Shown here: positions 58,917-64,000 of the stretch, in pieces | Layout: each line of letters starts with the position of its first letter | Numbering within the stretch: position 1 is the stretch's first letter | Source: Epiperipatus broadwayi | Lineage: Eukaryota; Onychophora; Udeonychophora; Euonychophora; Peripatidae | NCBI GenBank assembly: GCA_028023455.1 | Contig: JAQFVV010001026.1 | Coordinates: 62,001-126,000, forward strand | Reading direction: 5' to 3' | DNA length: 64,000 bases | Translations under genes and position numbers: made by a program | The notes under the pieces: model-generated | The model's input: only the letters and a program-made list of their open reading frames with translations | The model's database searches: none | What the model was told of the DNA's origin: nothing

Positions 58917-60170
58917 TCATCCGTAAGGTAGTAAATCTTTTGAGTGTTGGTAGATTAACTGAGGGGAGATTGGATTTGGGGTCTCAACAACCTCACTTCG
59001 ATCAGCCTTGGTATGATTTGCTAAAACTCGGGATTTGTTGCTCGAATGTACAATATGACTGTTACAATTACTACCCAAATTATTTTGTTTATAACTAAAG
59101 AATATATTTCTAATGCTTCTAGTGTTATATCCATAACTAGTATATAACTTTGTAAATTTCTCTTTTTGCAAAGTAGCTGTCTTCCTATCTGTGTTATATT
59201 TATCATTTTTATTTTTAAAATTTTTAATAACTGCCATTTTTTGTATCCATGCCTGTTGCGAATCCATAGAAATTATTTTCCTTAATTTATCTTTTTTATT
59301 GAAGTGTTTTAATGTAATTATATTATTATCATCTATCTCTATATCTAAATTCTTTATTTTAACATCAATTTCTATAATTGTAAATTTTATATTATCCATA
59401 TTATTATTAAGTTTATTATAAGTTTTCTTTACAGCTCTTTTATTACCAATTATTAATATATCATCAACATATCTAAAGTAATGTATTATATCTTGATTTT
59501 CTATTTTACTATTAACAATTTTCATTTCCATTTCATTGATGAATATTGATGACATTAATCCACTAATTGCACACCCCATTACCCATCCCTTATGTATACT
59601 CCAATATTCACTATTATATTTAAAATACAAACTATTATGTATTAAAACTAAACCTTTTATAATATTAATTACCTCTATATCATTAATATGCATATACAAT
59701 TTCTGTATTAATATTTCTGTACTTTTTGTTCTTGGAATGCTAGGATACATCTTCTCAATATCCATTACAAATACACTTTGGTTTCTATTCAATTTTATCA
59801 TATTTAACTTATTTATAATAGACTCTGTATTTTTAATGCAAAACTCCCCATAAACAATAATGTTTACTATCCACTTATTTAAATACTTACAAAATCTTTG
59901 TAGAATAAAATCAGTAAAATTAAATAATAATCTCAATGGATTATTCTCTTTATGAGTTTTTATCTTAATAAATAAATATGGGTTTTCATAAGAAGAAGGA
60001 TATAAATATTTATATTGATTTGTATTAATAATTTTTTTCCTTTCCATTTTTTGTAATAATTTTATATATTTATTTTTTATCATGTTAATAGGATCTTTTG
60101 ATAATCTTTCATATCCTTTTTTTATTTCATACTCTATCCTATCTATATAATCCTTAGAATATAAAACCAC
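58917..60170 (-). CDS. Penelope reverse transcriptase ORF, C-terminal end replaced by insert sequence
   Basis: 417 codons, opening at GTG rather than ATG because the upstream frame is broken. RT motifs: KTHKENNPLRLL (about 71-82), VFVMDIEKMYPSIP (motif A, Asp137), GWVMGCAISGLMSSIFINEM (motif B, from 195), FRYVDDILI (motif C, Asp236-Asp237), then thumb and linker (KLRKIISMDSQ, SYGYNTRSIRNIFFSYKQNN). All catalytic Asp residues are present. From about residue 365 (nucleotide 59078) the product is not Penelope-like (LGSNCNSHIVHSSNKS...): it reads into the inserted DNA and stops. Linker and endonuclease resume 3.3 kb away at 55775. The upstream frame (NETITLCEENKGSRFVVLYS) is continuous with the ORF start. 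Confidence 0.85.
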   Translation of the reverse strand: MVLYSKDYIDRIEYEIKKGYERLSKDPINMIKNKYIKLLQKMERKKIINTNQYKYLYPSSYENPYLFIKIKTHKENNPLRLLFNFTDFILQRFCKYLNKWIVNIIVYGEFCIKNTESIINKLNMIKLNRNQSVFVMDIEKMYPSIPRTKSTEILIQKLYMHINDIEVINIIKGLVLIHNSLYFKYNSEYWSIHKGWVMGCAISGLMSSIFINEMEMKIVNSKIENQDIIHYFRYVDDILIIGNKRAVKKTYNKLNNNMDNIKFTIIEIDVKIKNLDIEIDDNNIITLKHFNKKDKLRKIISMDSQQAWIQKMAVIKNFKNKNDKYNTDRKTATLQKEKFTKLYTSYGYNTRSIRNIFFSYKQNNLGSNCNSHIVHSSNKSRVLANHTKADRSEVVETPNPISPQLIYQHSKDLLPYG

Positions 60171-60229
60171 AAATCTACTCCCTTTATTCTCTTCACATAG
60201 TGTTATGGTTTCATTTTTACATATATTTC

Positions 60230-60957
60230 TTAAGTAATCCTTCTATATTTATATTCTTGCTTAGAAGTTTTTATATCATATAATTGTTTGTTCAATAAAT
60301 AATTTAATTTCTTCTTATCTTCCATAGACATATTCGCCAGCTCTATATGTATAGTTATTTTCTTTTTAATATCTTTATCCACAAATGGTATGAAAGACGG
60401 ACTTTTACTTAATAAAATATTTTGTTCTATAGAAAATTTATATCTTGTTAAATTTATGAAATTATCCATACTCTCCTTGTTATAATTAATATATTCATAA
60501 CACATTTTATCATTTATATCCATAGATAAACCTTTACACCAATATTTCTTCCACATCCATTTCCATTTTTTATTATATTTAATATATATTCTTTGACTCC
60601 ATTTAATTCTATAGTTGTATAAAAAAACTGTAAATTTATCCCACACATTTATTTTCCGTAATAATGATTTTATAACTTTCCTTAAACATTTAAATTTATC
60701 AATGCTACCATTTAATATATTATATTTTTCATTTATAAAAGTTTTTAAAATATAATTCTCTAACTTTTGTTTTAATTTCCAGTTATTTGATATCTTTTTA
60801 TTATTTTTAACATAAATTTTACAAGCCTTAGGAACAACTTTGTAAGCTTTACAACTATTTAAATATGGTAATTGTCCTTTAATTTCCTCAATACTTAAAA
60901 CACAGTCTAGTCAATTCTTTTACATTTCCCATCTCCTTTAAATCAAGCTTGCTCTTC
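60230..60957 (-). pseudogene. Penelope ORF, N-terminal region
   Basis: A start MKSKLDLKEM at 60957 shifts frame near 60905 into EIKGQLPYLNSCKAYKVV, running on without stops into the ORF annotated from 60646. That ORF contains NILLSKSPSFIPFVDKD, the LLSKGLSFxPT-like motif typical just before the RT of Penelope-like elements. It ends KYRRIT at a stop at 60230-60232, where the frame must change to reach the RT. Very basic and asparagine-rich. Confidence 0.75.
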
Positions 60958-61245
60958 ATATATATCCATAAGTGCTCCATGACGCAATATAGTGTACGTA
61001 GATTAACAGAAAAGGTAATTTTCTATTCCCTGGTATTGGCCTCGAGATGTCGCTATTTCTAGGTCAATTCCTAGAAATATACCGTTTCACCGGCATTCAC
61101 CCATCAAAAGAGGAAATTTTCTTCGTTAAAACGCAAAAAAGAGTGTAACCCTCAAAAAGTTATTTGAAAGGGTACACGACAGCATTTATTTGACAATCAC
61201 ACGACAAATAATGTTCTCACGAGAATTTGTTCAATAACAAGTAAG

Positions 61246-61446
61246 ATGGCCGCCACCTCTAACTCGGATTATTTGAAGCTGTGGGAATTGCCATCACCTG
61301 AAGCCAGCGCTGTGGCGTATTTGCAAAATAAAATCCAGTTGAAACAGAAAAAGTGTCTTTGTGGTGAGGAAATGCGAATTCATGCTAATAAAGATCTGTT
61401 ATGTCCACCAGTTATACTACTCGCGGGCGAACAATCTATGCAGTAA
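61246..61446 (+). CDS. Merlin-like N-terminal domain ORF, 66 aa
   Basis: Starts in a strong context (AAGATGGCCGCC). Reads LKLWELPSPEASAVAYLQNK, KKCLCGEEMRIHANKDLLC. This resembles the N-terminal zinc-binding domain of Merlin/ISXO2-type transposases, where a short acidic/aromatic lead, a FLQxxG-like helix and CxCGxEMxL are followed by WxC. The W and the following cysteines are missing, and the ORF ends GEQSMQ-stop beside CAGTAAG, a possible splice donor. Its frame is clean. It could be a truncated transposon or the first exon of a transposon-derived gene. It is not part of the Merlin copy at 54 kb, which lies on the same strand but upstream. Confidence 0.45.
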   Translation: MAATSNSDYLKLWELPSPEASAVAYLQNKIQLKQKKCLCGEEMRIHANKDLLCPPVILLAGEQSMQ

Positions 61447-62460
61447 GCCAACCTTGCCCTGGCTATATATGCATACAATAATCATAATCACTGAGACTAA
61501 TGCCGGTAGAATAAGAAAAGCTGATTTAATTACAATACACTAATATATACATAATTACACGAATACATTAAAACAATCATTATACATTTATATCAACAAA
61601 CCCGAAGGTATACCAAAATAATAATAAAGATCTATGCAACCTACTTTATAGTCCCTATATGCTGACTCTTGGACATTTGGAGGCCAGCAGTCCGTTCTAG
61701 GGATACCGTGCTAAACAAGCGACGTTCAGCGCCTTTCACAGTTCATCTGCATCGGTAGAACTCCCGAGTTTGTAAGTACCCGATGCTTTACACTTTCACT
61801 CATTTCGCCAGTTCTGATTTTTCTGGATTTGATTGGTCAAATCTTGTCCGTCCGTCCTGTTCGGATCAATCCCTCCCAGTTTACTTGCAGAAGCAGATTT
61901 AGACTTACATTTTACTTTGATTGATTGCACTAATGCAGCCCGATTACTTTTTTAATTATTCATCTTGTTTATCTGCAAAGTTCCTTTGTTAATTAACCTT
62001 CCTATCTAAAAGGATTTGTTTTTTTGCTGTTTTACAAAATAACACAGCTATTAAAGTCTGAGATGATTTTAAATTAACAAAATATTTTTATCTTCACGTA
62101 TATATTGTAACGATATATAAATATGTCGTTACATTAATTTAAAATAAAATCCTAAAGTTCGCAAATAAAAATAAAATCTATTAAAAAAAACAAACTAATC
62201 GCTAAAATTAAAATGTTTGTTAAACGTATATATTCGCACAGATTCAAAACTTTAAAAATATTTTTTTTTAAAAAAACAAATAAATAAGTATTTGAACGTA
62301 CTTTTTATAAAAAAAGTACAAGACTTAAAGATAAAATATTTTTGTAAATGGAAATGATTGTTTATTAATTATCCAAAAGCTGTGTAATTAAAAAGTCAGA
62401 TCAAAATTAGATAAGGAATAAAGAATTAGCTTGTCCAATATAGAAACAGCAAATAAAGGC
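61447..62460. other. Partly GC-richer spacer, no gene identified
   Basis: 61660-61900 is noticeably less AT-rich than the surroundings, with CpG-containing words (ACCGTGC, GCGACGTTCAGCGCC, GTCCGTCCGTCC) and a GATTGGTC CCAAT-type box. This fits a promoter or an exon of a host gene, but no reading frame is recognised. Confidence 0.35.
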
Positions 62461-62520
62461 CCGGACCATAACGAAAAAATGGAACAGTGACGTCTTTGGT
62501 CATGGAATCCATAGGAGGAC

Positions 62521-62552
62521 TATAAAAAGAAAAATATTGCGTTCCAGTGAGT
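62521..62552 (+). promoter_or_regulatory. Possible core promoter (TATA plus initiator-like site)
   Basis: TATAAAAA at 62521-62528 is preceded by GGAGGAC in a locally GC-richer stretch. A TTCCAGTG initiator-like motif follows about 15-20 bp later and the ATG of the 49-aa ORF another 35 bp on. The spacing is plausible for RNA polymerase II, but this is the only evidence. Confidence 0.3.
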
Positions 62553-62585
62553 TTTCCAACTTGATTTGGTGAGACGAGCGACAAG

Positions 62586-62735
62586 ATGCACTTGTCGTTC
62601 TCTCTCTCTTTAAAAAAAAATGAAATGACTGTGATACCAAAATGGGACCAGCTAATGCTACCTCCAAAATATCAGACCGGTCTTCCCAGAAAGTCTTTGT
62701 GGGAACTGCCAACAGAAACATGGATTCTACTGTAA
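62586..62735 (+). CDS. Small ORF of 49 aa with TATA box, unrecognised
   Basis: An uninterrupted ORF begins at ATG 62586 and ends TAA 62733-62735. It is rich in W, P and K toward the C terminus (PKWDQLMLPPKYQTGLP; ELPTETWILL at the end). A TATAAAAA motif lies about 65 bp upstream at 62521-62528, with an initiator-like TTCCAGTG about 20 bp after it. The last codons and the sequence after the stop are matched by the first bases of this window, so at least the C terminus is duplicated. I recognise no family. It could be a genuine small gene, a terminal exon or a chance ORF beside a repeat. It lies at the edge of repeat homology. Confidence 0.35.
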   Translation: MHLSFSLSLKKNEMTVIPKWDQLMLPPKYQTGLPRKSLWELPTETWILL

Positions 62736-64000
62736 GCTATATGAACTAAACAATTTTTAAATTAAATCAAAAAAAAAATAATTAAGAAAGTTCGTCAAGA
62801 GTTTGACAAATTAATAAACAAGCCAACTTAAATGTTAAAATGGACTCTTATCTGACTTTTGTAAGTTTTTAGATCAAATTAATAATATTTAATTTTATAT
62901 GTTTGATAAACATCATTTCCATTTTTTTTCTTATTGTATAAATTATTTATTGTTTAAATTTTAAATGAGGAATATTAAGGTTGGGTATAGACGTTGCATA
63001 GATTCGTTAGCGGTTGATAATGTAGTTTTCACATTCGATTAGAATATATAAGTCAACGATGTCACTGCAAGCATCTTACGATGAATGCTATTGGGTTTTG
63101 TGTATTTCCTATGCAATTGACATTATCGATGATTTTGTATTTTGATCGGTTGTGTTTATTTTGAAATATTTTTAACTGTGGAATCTGTGCAGCCGATCTA
63201 TATTCAACATTTTAAAACAAATTTTATAAAATTTATCTGTGCGAACGTATCTAAATGTTAAATTTAAGACGGGTGTGAATGGCTATATAGTTTTGTAAAG
63301 TGATATTAAGGGAGGGTAATCTTAGGTTATTCGTTTCGTAGTTGAATTGGCTCAATGGATTGGATATATTTGTGTAATTAGTAGATGTAGTATGAGATCC
63401 GCTACGGGCAGGATTGCATATATACACCACACCTATTTGCCTATGGATGGGTTTGTAAGTCGGCAAAGGACCGCAATCCATTCCTATGGAGTTTTATGTT
63501 TATTGTTTTACTCGCCAACAGATGTAACATTCCTGTTGGTGGAGAGACAATGTCTTCTCTAACTCTACTTATTGTTCAGACGTACATTCCTGACAGTATA
63601 GTATTTTGTGTTGTCGTATTTTCATGCTACATTGAATACATAAATGTATCAGATGGATTGACGCCGGTTTGACTGCAAACTTTTTGGCCTAAGGTTAAAT
63701 AAGGGATAGAATATTTTCTTTTCAAATGCAGATCTATGTAGTCTATTCATACTCGACCATCTAAATAAAATATTAAACATTATTGCAATCTATTTAAAAT
63801 TAAAAAGTAAATATAAAAATCTAAAATGTTAAATTTATTCCTCAAATTTAGAATGATTTTTTATGTGCGTAAATAAATATTTTTATGTGTTAATTTCTGG
63901 CAGTGGCTTTTATTTATTTATATTTAAGATATAAATTAAGATATAGATTTTTATCTCTGCGTCTCCACTGAGCTAGTGACTTGGGCTAACGATCTAAATA
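62709..64000 (+). repeat. Right copy of the long direct repeat shared with 1-1062
   Basis: Same-orientation counterpart of the first kilobase. Similarity starts at the last codons of the small ORF at 62586-62735 and continues to the window edge (GAGCTAGTG at 1031 and 63970). It probably extends beyond the window. The two copies are about 62.7 kb apart and flank everything described here, including both EIF1AD exons found. Confidence 0.75.

Larger units (their letters stand above)
55776..59078. mobile_element. 3.3-kb insertion inside the Penelope element, family unknown
   Basis: Penelope coding breaks off at ...SYKQNN (59079) and resumes at NNNEPKN (55775); the repeated AATAAT at both joints may be a short target duplication. 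The insert contains a small palindrome at its left edge (TGAAACAG .. CTGTTTCA, 55772-55803), tandem repeats at 56072-56211, about 56880-57130 and 58366-58618, and a coding-like segment on the minus strand at 57819-57994. No LTRs, transposase or RT were found. The 69-aa ORF at 57665-57874 mirrors the coding-like segment. Confidence 0.6.
55262..60957 (-). mobile_element. Penelope-like element, near-complete but broken, with a 3.3-kb insertion
   Basis: On the minus strand the order is N-terminal region (60957-60230), RT (60229-59079), a foreign insertion (59078-55776), then linker and GIY-YIG endonuclease (55775-55262). RT plus GIY-YIG is unique to Penelope-like elements. Damage: frameshifts near 60905, 60240 and 55525 plus the insertion. 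Otherwise reading is well preserved with few stops, so it is the youngest of the three Penelope copies here. Confidence 0.85.

Noticed and set aside
59191-59853. Plus-strand hydrophobic ORFs of 76 and 105 aa
   Set aside because: Antisense to the Penelope reverse transcriptase; their hydrophobicity follows from the AT-rich lysine/asparagine codons opposite.
62500-62721. 73-aa minus-strand ORF opposite the small plus-strand ORF
   Set aside because: No TATA, no similarity, and the plus-strand frame shares its stop and 3' region with a second copy.

Overview
This is animal (metazoan) nuclear DNA: very AT-rich, dense in transposon fossils, with a split host gene whose splice sites are readable. 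No bacterial gene organisation, rRNA or CRISPR array was seen. The repeats (three Penelope-like retroelements, Ty3/gypsy-type LTR elements, a ZBED5-like hAT transposase, a Merlin transposase, several MITEs) together with a roughly 39-kb intron suit a repeat-rich invertebrate such as a mollusc or chelicerate. The species cannot be fixed from the sequence.

The one confident host gene is EIF1AD (eIF1A-domain protein, haponin), on the minus strand. Coding exon 1 is at 52012-52098 and exon 2 at 12648-12756, with matching GT/AG sites and phase. Later exons should lie beyond the left edge. Almost everything from 1 to 52 kb is therefore intronic, and 52-64 kb is upstream of the gene.

Left part (1-24 kb): a direct repeat shared with the right edge of the window (1-1062 against 62709-64000); two diverged copies of a ~2.7-kb unit (1247-3897 and 7664-10493); and between them a 669-bp retroelement with 14-bp target-site duplications and two copies of a textbook hammerhead ribozyme 398 bp apart (4318-4360, 4716-4758). 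Next come a three-copy repeat with one inverted arm, a retroposed tRNA-Gly pseudogene, a foldback element, a mariner-like MITE that splits an older duplication, and a fragment related to the LTRs further right.

Middle (26-41.7 kb): an LTR retrotransposon on the minus strand (26473-34611) with ~2.1-kb LTRs and a tRNA-Lys-type primer site. It keeps gag, but pol is cut down to a protease tail next to an integrase tail. A 2.57-kb DNA transposon with an 8-bp target duplication contains a nested TA-flanked MITE. Beside it a ZBED5/SCAND3-like hAT transposase pseudogene is interrupted by another hAT MITE.

Right part (42-64 kb): two Penelope-like fragments facing away from each other, a decayed gypsy/Mag-like element with LTRs, EIF1AD exon 1, a Merlin element with terminal inverted repeats and a tRNA-like palindrome, and a near-complete Penelope-like element (RT plus GIY-YIG endonuclease, minus strand) split by a 3.3-kb insertion. 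The far right holds a possible Merlin N-terminal reading frame and a small TATA-preceded ORF at the edge of the terminal repeat.
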